64,000 bases of DNA from the NCBI RefSeq assembly GCF_015351235.1, contig NZ_JADKSJ010000002.1, forward strand, positions 868,001 to 932,000. Direction: 5' to 3'. Made by a program: the position numbers and the translations under genes. The stretch is from Plantibacter sp. VKM Ac-2880. Its GTDB lineage: Bacteria > Actinomycetota > Actinomycetes > Actinomycetales > Microbacteriaceae. Numbering within the stretch: position 1 is the stretch's first letter; the number at the start of each line of letters is the position of its first letter. Below the pieces are notes generated by a model. The model saw nothing but the letters and a program-made list of their open reading frames with translations. It made no database searches and was not told where the DNA came from. Of this stretch, positions 49,936-64,000 are shown piece by piece.

Positions 49936-49963
49936 AAACAAAAGGCCCGGAACCCCGGGCCTT
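49936..49963 (-). terminator. terminator of the tRNA-Thr/Met transcript
   Basis: AAGGCCCGG and CCGGGCCTT arms with a four-base loop, followed on the minus strand by TTTTGTTT. A canonical intrinsic terminator three bases past the tRNA-Met 3' end. Confidence 0.85.
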
Positions 49964-49966
49964 GCG

Positions 49967-50040
49967 TAGCAGGAGAGAGATTCGAACTCTCGACCTCACG
50001 ATTATGAGTCGTGCGCTCTCACCAACTGAGCTACCCTGCC
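49967..50040 (-). tRNA. tRNA-Met (CAT anticodon)
   Basis: A 74-nt cloverleaf. Acceptor GGCAGGG/TCCTGCT with two G-U pairs, D arm GCTC..GAGC, anticodon arm CGACT-CAT-AATCG, T arm GAGAG-TTCGAAT-CTCTC, discriminator A. The normally paired first acceptor bases (G1-U72) and lack of the initiator's C1-A72 mismatch point to the elongator, not the initiator. Confidence 0.93.
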
Positions 50041-50082
50041 ACGTCTCTCCGTATGCCGGCGAGAGCAGTGACGGAGAGAACG

Positions 50083-50154
<72 letters not shown>

Positions 50155-50233
50155 GCGAACCAGACCGCTCACGCGGAAATGGCACCAGTAGAGACTAGCA
50201 TCCCCGAAGGCGTGCTTCGTACACGCCTGCGGA

Positions 50234-51166
50234 TCATTTGGCCGCGAAGGTGTCGGCGGCGTGCACGACCTTCGCGAGGTATGAGGTGGCGCCGTTGTAC
50301 GAGGCGATCGCGGCGACCCAGTCCGCTTCGATCCGGAGGTCCCGCCCGCCGTGGCAGAGGTAGCCGGCAGCGGCAAGTGCCGCGTCGTCGATCTGCTGCG
50401 GGTCCGCGACGCCGTCCCCGTTGCCGTCCGCTCCCCACCGCGCCCAGGTCGAGGGGATGAACTGCATCGGGCCGACCCCGCGGTCCCACCGGGCGTCCCC
50501 GTCGAAGGCGCCGCCGTCGGTGTCCGTGATGGCGTCGAACTCGGTCCCGGTGAGCGCGGGTCCGACGATCGGCGGGGTCGCTCGACCGCCGGCGTCGAGG
50601 GCGCCACCGAAAATGGTCCCGTGCCCGGACTCGACGCTGCCGAGCGCGGCGAGGGTGTTCCACGCGATCCCGCACTCGGGTCGCGTCTGTGCGGTGGCCA
50701 GTGCCGCCCCGGCGTAGGCGGACATGGCGCGTTCCGGGATCCCGAGCCGCTGCGCCGTGGCCGACGCCCAGGTGGGATCGACGCGATCGGTGATGGCGGC
50801 AGGCGCCGTCCCAGCAGAGCCCACCGCCGGGATGCCCGGTCCCTCGACCGCGGCGTGGGGTGCGGTGCCGAGAGTCGAGTCCCGCACCTGCGCCTGCCTG
50901 ACGAGCTCCGGCCCCCAGGCGACGACGGCGACGATGACGGCGAGCCCAACGGCCACGGCAGCGAAGGCGACGACCCACCCCATCGGGGCCGACTGCCGAC
51001 GCCTCCGACCGGACGTCCGGTTCGGCCGCTTGGCAGCACCGCGCGCGCCGACGGTCCGCGATCGTGGCTGCGGAGCCGACCGGGCAGCTCCGGTCCGAGT
51101 TCGTGCGGTGGCTCGCGGCTTCGATCCGGCGGGCCGTCGACCGCTGTTCCCCTTCGCCGACGTCAC
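50234..51166 (-). CDS. lytic murein transglycosylase
   Basis: A 310-residue cell-wall enzyme. It has a basic, Arg/Pro-rich cytosolic N-terminus (about 70 residues), one membrane helix (MGWVVAFAAVAVGLAVIVAV) and a transglycosylase domain of the MltB/SLT type. The catalytic Glu lies in WNTLAALGSVESGHGTIF, and GVGPMQFIPSTWARWGADGN and ADWVAAIASYNGATSYLAKV are conserved. The double GTG near 51166-51169 gives the start; the second is used here. It lies downstream of the PGPGW gene in opposite frame to nothing else. The substrate is peptidoglycan. Confidence 0.92.
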   Translation of the reverse strand: MTSAKGNSGRRPAGSKPRATARTRTGAARSAPQPRSRTVGARGAAKRPNRTSGRRRRQSAPMGWVVAFAAVAVGLAVIVAVVAWGPELVRQAQVRDSTLGTAPHAAVEGPGIPAVGSAGTAPAAITDRVDPTWASATAQRLGIPERAMSAYAGAALATAQTRPECGIAWNTLAALGSVESGHGTIFGGALDAGGRATPPIVGPALTGTEFDAITDTDGGAFDGDARWDRGVGPMQFIPSTWARWGADGNGDGVADPQQIDDAALAAAGYLCHGGRDLRIEADWVAAIASYNGATSYLAKVVHAADTFAAK

Positions 51167-51207
51167 CACCCGTCCACCGTAACCGAGGGTGGTGACGGGC
51201 CGAGTCG

Positions 51208-51585
51208 TCAGGGCTGTGGCGCGGCCTTCGCAGCCTGCTTCGCCTGGCGCTTCGCCCGGAGGTCCTTCGCGACGGCGACACCCTTCTTGGCGGCGGCGTT
51301 CGCCTTCGTACTCGCCCGCTTGGCGCCGTCGAACTCGGAAGCGAGGACGGCGAGCCCGCCGACGGCGATGAGTGCCCCCGGGCCGGGCAGCGGGATGAGC
51401 GCGACGCCGAGGGCGACCGTGCCACCGCCGACGACCCCGACACCCGCGCGGTAGACACGATTCGCCGTCGGGTTCCGGCGGATGATCCCGCGGGTGGTCC
51501 GGGCCGCCGAACCTGCGACCCGCCCCGCCTGCGCTCCGACGCGCTTGGCCGTGCTGCGGGCGGTGCTGTCCGATTCCGTCGTCAT
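51208..51585 (-). CDS. PGPGW-type small membrane protein
   Basis: A 125-residue protein. RNPTANRVYRAGVGVVGGGT and ALIPLPGPGALIAVGGLAVL give the PGPGW/PF09656 pattern with a hydrophobic pair of helices. The tail is Ala/Lys-rich and helical (KRQAKQAAKAAPQP). The N-terminus is a polar Ser/Thr/Arg stretch. The function of this family is unknown. It lies 41 bases upstream of the lytic transglycosylase and may be cotranscribed. Confidence 0.82.
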   Translation of the reverse strand: MTTESDSTARSTAKRVGAQAGRVAGSAARTTRGIIRRNPTANRVYRAGVGVVGGGTVALGVALIPLPGPGALIAVGGLAVLASEFDGAKRASTKANAAAKKGVAVAKDLRAKRQAKQAAKAAPQP

Positions 51586-51733
51586 GTCCCCACTCTAGGC
51601 AGCACCTGACGGGTCGTCGCCGGGAATCCCGTGCGAATCGCGGCCCCAGGGCCGAATGAGCGTGCTCGAGAGTGCCGCCCGCGGCCACGTCAACAGTCCG
51701 TGACGGTTTCCTGAGATGGCCTAGGGTAGCGAC

Positions 51734-53497
51734 ATGGACTCCGCCCTCCCGACCTCGTCGGCGACCGCAGCTCAGCAAGCCTCCCCCGCAGGAGGCTCCA
51801 CCCCCGGATCGGAGTGGTGGCGTTCCGCCGTCATCTACCAGATCTACCCCCGCTCCTTCGCCGACGCGAACGGTGACGGCCTCGGCGACCTGCCCGGCAT
51901 CACCTCCCGCCTCGGCGCCCTGCAGGAACTGGGTGTCGACGCCATCTGGCTGTCCCCGTTCATGACGAGCCCGCAGAAGGACGCCGGCTACGACGTCGCC
52001 GACTACTGCGACGTCGACCCCATCTTCGGCACGCTCGCGGATTTCGACGCGATGACCACCGCCGCCCACGGCGCCGGTATCCGGGTCATCGTCGACCTCG
52101 TCCCGAACCACTCGTCGACCGCGCACCGCTGGTTCCAGGAAGCGCTCGCCGCCGGACCGGGGTCCGAGGAACGCGCCCGCTACATGTTCCGTGACGGCAC
52201 GGGCGAACACGGGGAGCAGGCCCCGAACAACTGGGAGTCCGTCTTCGGTGGGCCGGCCTGGACGCGCGTCGTCGAGGCGGACGGCGCCCCCGGCCAGTGG
52301 TACCTGCACATCTTCGACTCCTCGCAGCCGGACTTCGACTGGACGAACCCGTGGGTGCGCGAGCAGTTCCGCGGCGTCCTGCGCTTCTGGCTCGACCGCG
52401 GTGTCGACGGGTTCCGTGTCGACGTGGCGCACGGCATGATCAAGGCCGACGGGCTGCCCGACTACACCCCGCCCGCCGAGGGTGGCAGCATGGGCGGCGC
52501 CTCGGTGGACGCGTCGCTCGAGGCCGCCGGCTCGGGGCCGGAGTCGTGGCCCGAGACCGCGCCGTACTGGGGCCAGGACGGCGTGCACGAGATCTACCGC
52601 GACTGGCACGAGCTGCTCGCGACGTACGAGGGCGACCGTGTCCTCTGCGCCGAGGCGTGGGTCGACCCGCTCGACAAGATGGCCCTCTGGGTGCGACCCG
52701 ACGAGATGCAGCAGGCCTTCAACTTCCCGTACCTCGAGACGCCGTGGAACGCGGCTGCGCTCAAGACGGTCGTCTCGGAGTCGCTGCGGGCCTTCGCCCA
52801 GGTCGGCGCACCGAGCACCTGGGTGCTGTCGAACCACGACGTCGTCCGCCACGCTTCCCGCCTCGCACTCACGGAGGAGAACCCGCAGGGCTATGGCGTC
52901 GGACCGGACACCCCCGGCAAGCCGGACCGCGCGCTCGGCCTGCAGCGCGCTCGCGCCGCGACCGCCCTCATGCTGAGTCTCCCCGGTGGCGCCTACCTCT
53001 ATCAGGGCGAGGAACTGGGTCTTCCGGAGGTCATCGACCTCCCGGACGACGCCCGTCAGGACCCCACCTGGTTCCGCACGAACCACGAGCGCTACGGGCG
53101 CGACGGCTGCCGCGTGCCGATCCCGTGGGAGGCCGGCCACCCCGCGTACGGCTTCAACACCACGGGAGCCTCCTGGCTGCCGCAGCCCGACGACTGGAAC
53201 GACTACTCGCGCGACGCCCAGGCGGGCATCCCCGGTTCGACGCTCGAGCTGTACCGCACGCTCCTCCGCCTGCGTCGTGAGCACGGCCTGGGCCTCGGAT
53301 CGGTCGCGTGGATCGAGGGCGCTCCGGAGAGCATCCTCGCGCTCACCAACGGCACGGTGACGGTCGTCGCGAACACCGGCGCGGACGACGTGCCGGTCCC
53401 GTCGTCGCTCGCGGAGTCGTCCGTGCTCGTCGCGAGCGGCCCGTTCGACGGCACCACGATCCACGGCGACACGACGGTCTGGTTCACGACACCGTAG
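51734..53497 (+). CDS. GH13 alpha-glucosidase
   Basis: A 587-residue glycoside hydrolase family 13 enzyme of the oligo-1,6-glucosidase/alpha-glucosidase type. [20 protein letters not shown] begins the barrel, then [12 protein letters not shown]. The catalytic nucleophile Asp is in [13 protein letters not shown], the acid Glu in LCAEAWVDP, and the third Asp in [11 protein letters not shown]. It is convergent with the glgX-treY-treZ operon across a shared hairpin. It likely splits maltose/isomaltose or related short alpha-glucans; specificity is unknown. The promoter region (51586-51733) shows no clear operator. Confidence 0.93.
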   Translation: MDSALPTSSATAAQQASPAGGSTPGSEWWRSAVIYQIYPRSFADANGDGLGDLPGITSRLGALQELGVDAIWLSPFMTSPQKDAGYDVADYCDVDPIFGTLADFDAMTTAAHGAGIRVIVDLVPNHSSTAHRWFQEALAAGPGSEERARYMFRDGTGEHGEQAPNNWESVFGGPAWTRVVEADGAPGQWYLHIFDSSQPDFDWTNPWVREQFRGVLRFWLDRGVDGFRVDVAHGMIKADGLPDYTPPAEGGSMGGASVDASLEAAGSGPESWPETAPYWGQDGVHEIYRDWHELLATYEGDRVLCAEAWVDPLDKMALWVRPDEMQQAFNFPYLETPWNAAALKTVVSESLRAFAQVGAPSTWVLSNHDVVRHASRLALTEENPQGYGVGPDTPGKPDRALGLQRARAATALMLSLPGGAYLYQGEELGLPEVIDLPDDARQDPTWFRTNHERYGRDGCRVPIPWEAGHPAYGFNTTGASWLPQPDDWNDYSRDAQAGIPGSTLELYRTLLRLRREHGLGLGSVAWIEGAPESILALTNGTVTVVANTGADDVPVPSSLAESSVLVASGPFDGTTIHGDTTVWFTTP

Positions 53498-53515
53498 GGG
53501 TTCAGCCCTGCACGT

Positions 53516-53547
53516 TCCTCGTGGGCCGCGGCGACGGCACACGAGGA
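53516..53547. terminator. convergent hairpin after alpha-glucosidase and treZ
   Basis: TCCTCGTG (53516-53523) pairs with CACGAGGA (53540-53547), placed between the two stop codons. A shared bidirectional terminator is likely. Confidence 0.6.
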
Positions 53548-53558
53548 GCGGATCCGGC

Positions 53559-55337
53559 TCAGTGGTGGAGGATCGCGACCGAGTGCGCGCCGAGACGGAT
53601 GGAACCGTCCGAGGTGACGACCTCACCGAAGCTGTCGAGCAGATCGTCGACCCGCAGCGCGAGCTCGACGGGTTCCGTCCCGAAGTTGACCGCCAGCGTG
53701 GCCGATCCACGACGCAGCACGAACGAGCCGTTCGACTCGTCGACGACTGCGGTGGTGTCCGCGAACGCCGGATCGGTGAAGGCCGGCACGGTTCGCCGCA
53801 ATTCGATCAGACGCTGGTACCAGGTCAGGAGCCGCGCATGGCGCCCCTGCGACCGTTCGGACCAGTCGAGGATCGAGCGTCGGTACGTCTCCGGGTCCTG
53901 CGGGTCGGGCACGTCGGCCTCGTTCCACCCCATGCGGGCGAACTCGGCGACGCGACCCTTGGCCGTCGCCTCTCCGAGCTCCGGCTCGGGGTGGGAGGTG
54001 AAGAACTGCCACGGGGTCGATGCCGCCCATTCCTCGCCCATGAACAGCATCGGCGTGAACGGTCCGAGCAGGGTGACGGCGGCGGCGATGGCCAGCTGAC
54101 CGTCGTCGAGGCTGGCCGCCAACCGGTCGCCGACGGCCCGGTTGCCGATCTGGTCGTGGTTCTGGTCGGAGACGACGAGGCGCCAGCTCGGCGTGCGCTC
54201 GAGGTCGATCCGCCGGCCGTGGTGCCGCTTCCGGAAGCTCGACCAGGTCCCGTTGTGGAAGAACCCCTCCTGCATGACCTTCCCCAGCGCCCCGAGGGGT
54301 GCGAAGTCGGCGTAGTACCCGGACACCTCGCCGGTGAGGGCGACGTGGAGGGCGTGGTGGAAGTCGTCGCTCCACTGCGCGTCCAGCCCGTAGCCACCGG
54401 AACCCCCGGGGCCGCGTGGGGTGATGAGTTTCGGGTCGTTGAGGTCCGACTCGGCGATCAGGGTGAGCGGCCGGTTGAGATCCGCCGCGAGCGCGTCGAC
54501 GGCCGCGTCGAGTTCCTCCAGGAGGTGGACCGCGCGGGCGTCGTGCAGGGCGTGGACGGCGTCGAGCCGCAGGCCGTCGACGCCGTACTCCTCGAACCAC
54601 ATGAGGGCGCTGTCGATGATGTACCGGCGCACCTCGTCCGAGTCCGGGCCGTCGAGGTTGACGCTGTCACCCCAGGTGTTGCCGACGCCGTCCGAGAGGT
54701 ACGGGCCGAACCGGGGCAGGACGTTGCCGGACGGGCCCAGGTGGTTGTAGACGACGTCCTGGATGACGGCGAGCCCACGCTGGTGGCAGGCCCGCACGAA
54801 GCGCCGGTAGCCTTCGGGTCCGCCGTAGGCCTCGTGGACGGCCGACCAGAACACGCCGTCGTACCCCCAATTCCAGACGCCGTTGAAGGCGTTGACCGGG
54901 AGGACTTCGACCGCGTCGACGCCGAGCTCGACGAGGTCGTCGAGCCGTTCGATCGCGCCGTCGAAGGTGGCCGCTTCGGTGAACGTGCCGATGTGGAGTT
55001 CGTACAGCACCGCACCGATGAGCGGACGACCCCGCCAGCCCGTGCCGTCGGAGGGAGCGGGGTCGGATGCGACGACGCGGGACAGCCCGTGGACGCCGTC
55101 CGGCTGGCGACGCGAGCGCGGGTCGGCGATCGGGCCGTCGCCGTCGAGGACGTAACCGTAGTCGGTGTCGACGATCGCGGTGCGTGGGGCGTCGCCGTCG
55201 AGCGCGATCCACCATCCCTCCGCCACCGCGTCGCGGCTCATCGGGAAGCGCTCGTCGCCGAGCACCAACTCGACGCGTTCGGCGATCGGTGCCCAGACCC
55301 GGAAGCCGTCGGCGGGGCTGGTGGTCGTACTCGTCAT
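53559..55337 (-). CDS. treZ: malto-oligosyltrehalose trehalohydrolase
   Basis: Releases trehalose from maltooligosyl-trehalose, the last step of the TreY/TreZ route. The 592-residue protein has the N-terminal carbohydrate-binding E-set domain ([17 protein letters not shown]), then GH13 motifs: [20 protein letters not shown], the nucleophile in [22 protein letters not shown] with the acid, and [11 protein letters not shown]. The start overlaps the treY stop (ATGA). It is the last gene of the glgX-treY-treZ operon. Confidence 0.97.
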   Translation of the reverse strand: MTSTTTSPADGFRVWAPIAERVELVLGDERFPMSRDAVAEGWWIALDGDAPRTAIVDTDYGYVLDGDGPIADPRSRRQPDGVHGLSRVVASDPAPSDGTGWRGRPLIGAVLYELHIGTFTEAATFDGAIERLDDLVELGVDAVEVLPVNAFNGVWNWGYDGVFWSAVHEAYGGPEGYRRFVRACHQRGLAVIQDVVYNHLGPSGNVLPRFGPYLSDGVGNTWGDSVNLDGPDSDEVRRYIIDSALMWFEEYGVDGLRLDAVHALHDARAVHLLEELDAAVDALAADLNRPLTLIAESDLNDPKLITPRGPGGSGGYGLDAQWSDDFHHALHVALTGEVSGYYADFAPLGALGKVMQEGFFHNGTWSSFRKRHHGRRIDLERTPSWRLVVSDQNHDQIGNRAVGDRLAASLDDGQLAIAAAVTLLGPFTPMLFMGEEWAASTPWQFFTSHPEPELGEATAKGRVAEFARMGWNEADVPDPQDPETYRRSILDWSERSQGRHARLLTWYQRLIELRRTVPAFTDPAFADTTAVVDESNGSFVLRRGSATLAVNFGTEPVELALRVDDLLDSFGEVVTSDGSIRLGAHSVAILHH

Positions 55338-57702
55338 CGGGGTGACTCCTCGTCTCCAGACGTGGTGGTGGCCGACGACTGATCGTCCGTCGGTTCGGTG
55401 TGCTCGTCACCGTCGGCGATGGTGAGGACGGCGACCGGGTACTGCTCGAGGAGCGCTGCGACGGAGACCGGTCCGCCGGTGATCTCGCGGCCCGTCAGCA
55501 CCTCGACGTAGCGTCCCGCAGGAAGCTCGACGTTGGTGTTCTTCCACCCGCCGCGCTCCGCGAGACGGAGGGACAGGCGGGTGGCGACCGTCAGCACACC
55601 ACCGCGGGAGAAGGCGAGGACGTGCTCGGCGGCCGCACCCTCCGCGGCGAGCGCCGTGTACTCCGTGTACCGCTCGGGGTGGCTCCGGCGCAGCCGGAGG
55701 AGCCGGGAGGTGACGAGGAGCTTCGCAGCGCCGTCGGCGGCGACGGGCGGGAGCCACCCGTCGTCGAGCTTCGCCAGGAGCTCGCGGCGCTCGGCGTAGT
55801 CGACGGGTCGACGGTTGTCGGGGTCGACGAGGGACCGGTCCCAGAGTTCGCTGCCCTGGTAGACGTCGGGCACGCCCGGCATCGTGAGCTGGACGGCCTT
55901 CGCCACGAGGCTGTTGGTCCAGCCCGCCGCTTCGACGTCGGCGACGGCGTCGAGCAGCGCCGCGTTCGCACGACGGCTGTCGTAGAGCCCGTCGACCGCA
56001 GCGTGCAGGGCGACCTCGAAGGCCGCGTCCGGCGCGGTCCACGTGGTCGAGTCACCGGCCTCGCGGGCCGCCTTCTCCACGTAGGCGTGCAGTCGCTCGC
56101 GTTCGATCGGCCAAGCGCCGACCGCCGCCTGCCAGACGAGCTGTTCGAGCTGCCGGTCGGGGAAGCCGTTGCTCGTGTGCAGGGCGACCGCGTGCTCGGC
56201 CCATCGGTCCGCCACTTCGCTCAGGGCGTCGATGCGGGCGCGGACGTCCTCGCTGCGCTTCGTGTCGTGGGTGCTGAGCGTCGTCATCGACGACGGCCAC
56301 TCCGCCTGCCGCCGTGCTTGACGGTGGTGGAACTCGGCCACGCTGATGTCGGTCTCCGCGGGATCGCCGCCGACCTCGGTCAGCGAGGTGAGCGCGGTGT
56401 ACCGGTAGAACGCGGTGTCCTCGACGCCCTTCGCCATGACCATGCCGGAGGTCTGCTGGAAGCGCGCCGCCAGCGGGTCGGCCGGGTTCCGAAGCCGTGG
56501 CGCGAGGGCGGCGAACGCCTCGGCGAGCTCCGGCCTGCGGGTCTCCGCCGTCTCCAGGGCGGCGTCCAGGTACTCGTCGCCGAGCGGCAGGTACGAGCGG
56601 TACACCGGGAACGCCGTCAGGATCTCGGCCAGCGCGTCGACGGCCTCGTCGACCTCGGGGACGAGACGGGCGAGCCGCCGGACCTCGGAACCGAGGATGC
56701 CGTCCGCGATGCCGCGCTTGGTGGTGTGGACGAGCTCGTCCCACGCGTCGCGCGTGAGTTCCACCCCGGCCAGCTGCGCCAGGGCCGGGAGGCCGGCGGG
56801 GTCGACGAGGACCCGGTCGACGTCGCCGAGCGCGTCGTACCCGGTCGTGCCGAGCGTCGCCCATTCTGCCGGGAGGTCCTCCTCCCCCTCGAGGATCTTC
56901 TCGACCCAGATCGGTGCGCCACCGATGCGTTCGGACAGGCGGTCGAGGTAGGCACCCGGATCCAGCAGGCCGTCCGGGTGGTCGACGCGGATGCCGTCGG
57001 CGAGCTGCTCGTCGAACCAGCGGCCGATCTCGACGTGCGAGCCGTCGAACACCGCGGGGTCCTCGACCCGGATCGCGGCGAGCGTGTTCACGGCGAAGAA
57101 GCGGCGGTAGTTGAGTTCCGCGTCCGCACGACGCCAGTTGACGAGCTCGTAGTGCTGACGGTCGTGGACCTCGCGTGGCGTCGCGCCGTCGTCCGCCGTG
57201 CCGGGAGCGATGGGCAGGCGGTTCTCGAAGTACCGCAGCTCGCCGTCCTCGACCGTGAGGTCGTCGAGGGCGCTGTGGTCACCCTCGACGTCACCGAGGA
57301 TCGGGATGCGGATCCTGCCGGCTCCGGCCTCCCAGTCGACGTCGAAGGCGGCGGCGTGCTCGGCCTCGCGGCCGTGCTGGAGGAGGTCCCACCACCAGGC
57401 GTTCTCGGCCGGGGTCGCGACCCCCATGTGGTTCGGGACGGTGTCGATGAGGACGCCGAGTCCGGCGGCGTGCGCGGCTTCGGCGAGCGCCGTGAGCCCC
57501 TCGGCGCCGCCCCGCTCGGGGTCGACCGTGGTGTGGTCGACGACGTCGTACCCGTGCGTCGATCCGGGCTCGGCGCGGAGGATGGGCGAGAGGTACACCC
57601 AGTCCGCTCCGAGGGTGCGGATGTAGTCGACGAGGTCGGCTGCGTCCTGCAGGCGGAAGTCGGCCGTCAGCTGGAGCCGGTAGGTGGAGACGGGCACGGT
57701 GG

Positions 57703-57706
<4 letters not shown>
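55334..57706 (-). CDS. treY: malto-oligosyltrehalose synthase
   Basis: Converts the reducing end of maltooligosaccharides to a trehalosyl unit. The 790-residue protein begins [20 protein letters not shown] and contains [60 protein letters not shown] with the nucleophile, and [20 protein letters not shown] with the acid. The start at 57706 overlaps the glgX stop. A longer upstream frame runs through glgX and is not real. Confidence 0.97.
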
Positions 57707-59751
<2,045 letters not shown>

Positions 59752-59854
59752 GGCGCCCTTTCACTCGAAGGAATCGATCGTTGATGAGACCGTACACCGG
59801 CCGGCTGTCTTCCCCGGAAGCGCGGGAAACATGGTAAAGCGCGTGCTGACGGGG

Positions 59855-60916
<1,062 letters not shown>

Positions 60917-61160
60917 GGCCGCCCCTTTCACGGTGCAGTCGGTGTTGGCCGCGCCACCGCGTCGTCGGCAGGCTGTTCCGAGATCCACGGTACAAGGCGT
61001 TCGTCGTTCACGTGGATTGGTGTCGGGGTGTTGAGAACCGCTACCGCACCTGGTAGGCGTCTGCAAGGCCGAGTTGCTCCCTTGTGGGGCTCAGACCGCC
61101 CGGGGAGCATGGAAGCACCGGGAAGCCCGGATCGAGAGCCGTCAGCTGCGAGGAGCACCC

Positions 61161-63978
<2,818 letters not shown>

Positions 63979-64000
63979 CCATCCCCTCACGACGAAGGCC

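Noticed and set aside
43944-49966. Prophage or integrative element
   Set aside because: Despite the tRNA pair and orphan genes, I find no integrase, transposase, replication or structural phage gene, and no direct repeat of the tRNA 3' end that would mark attachment sites.
50234-53710. Very long minus-strand frame (over 1100 codons) running from the lytic transglycosylase gene through the alpha-glucosidase
   Set aside because: It is antisense to a clear GH13 enzyme and Arg/Gly/Asp-rich. Only its last 310 codons, the transglycosylase, are real.

Overview
The window is high-GC DNA with strong G/C bias at third codon positions, short intergenic gaps, many GTG starts and frequent ATGA/GTGA gene overlaps. 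This points to an actinobacterium. The gene set (secE-nusG-rplK-rplA next to tRNA-Trp, a detached rplJ-rplL pair, murB beside a HadA/HadB-like MaoC pair, RamB-aceA-aceB, and glgX-treY-treZ) fits Microbacteriaceae. The genus cannot be fixed from sequence reading alone.

Layout. 0-2.6 kb: the end of a LacI-type regulator and an MFS/MarR efflux pair. 2.5-4.3 kb: rplJ-rplL with a structured 5' leader holding a textbook intrinsic terminator. 4.4-6.7 kb: an AAA ATPase, a DUF5684 membrane protein and trpF. 6.7-11.6 kb: a two-component system divergent from a MacB-like ABC exporter. 11.6-14.2 kb: a DHA2 efflux pump and its MarR regulator behind a promoter carrying two copies of one operator. 14.2-21.6 kb: a sugar-nucleotide-type epimerase, a small thioredoxin-fold protein, a four-gene sugar oxidation operon (two TIM-barrel isomerase-like and two Gfo/Idh/MocA proteins), a YqaJ-like nuclease and a ROK regulator. 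21.6-27.8 kb: membrane proteins, an oxidoreductase, a GNAT protein, then rplA-rplK-nusG-secE-tRNA-Trp. 28-36 kb: DUF805, LtrA, an Old Yellow Enzyme, and the glyoxylate bypass (RamB-like regulator, isocitrate lyase, malate synthase). 36-43.3 kb: aminotransferase, murB, the MaoC pair, a TauE/SafE permease, a phosphatase, and a MerR-controlled SDR. 43.3-49.9 kb: an accessory-looking stretch of small and orphan genes with lower GC. It includes a PLD-like protein, a coiled-coil CHAT (caspase-like) protease, a three-TM protein, two small genes that are easily missed, and a gene interrupted by an in-frame TAG. It ends at tRNA-Met/tRNA-Thr. 50-64 kb: a lytic transglycosylase, a GH13 glucosidase convergent with the glgX-treY-treZ trehalose operon, a Ser/Thr kinase, a PoxB-like enzyme and dTDP-glucose dehydratase.

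Two families of repeated palindromic DNA run through the window. One is built on CCTTCGACAGGCTCAGGGAC and occurs at gene ends at four loci and once inside the coding region of an aminotransferase. The other is a pair of 88-92 bp palindromes with AAYTCAGGA/TCCTGARTT arms. The best candidates for undescribed biology are the CHAT/PLD/TM gene cluster at 46-49 kb, the in-frame TAG gene next to it, and the repeat-encoded peptide insertion in the aminotransferase.
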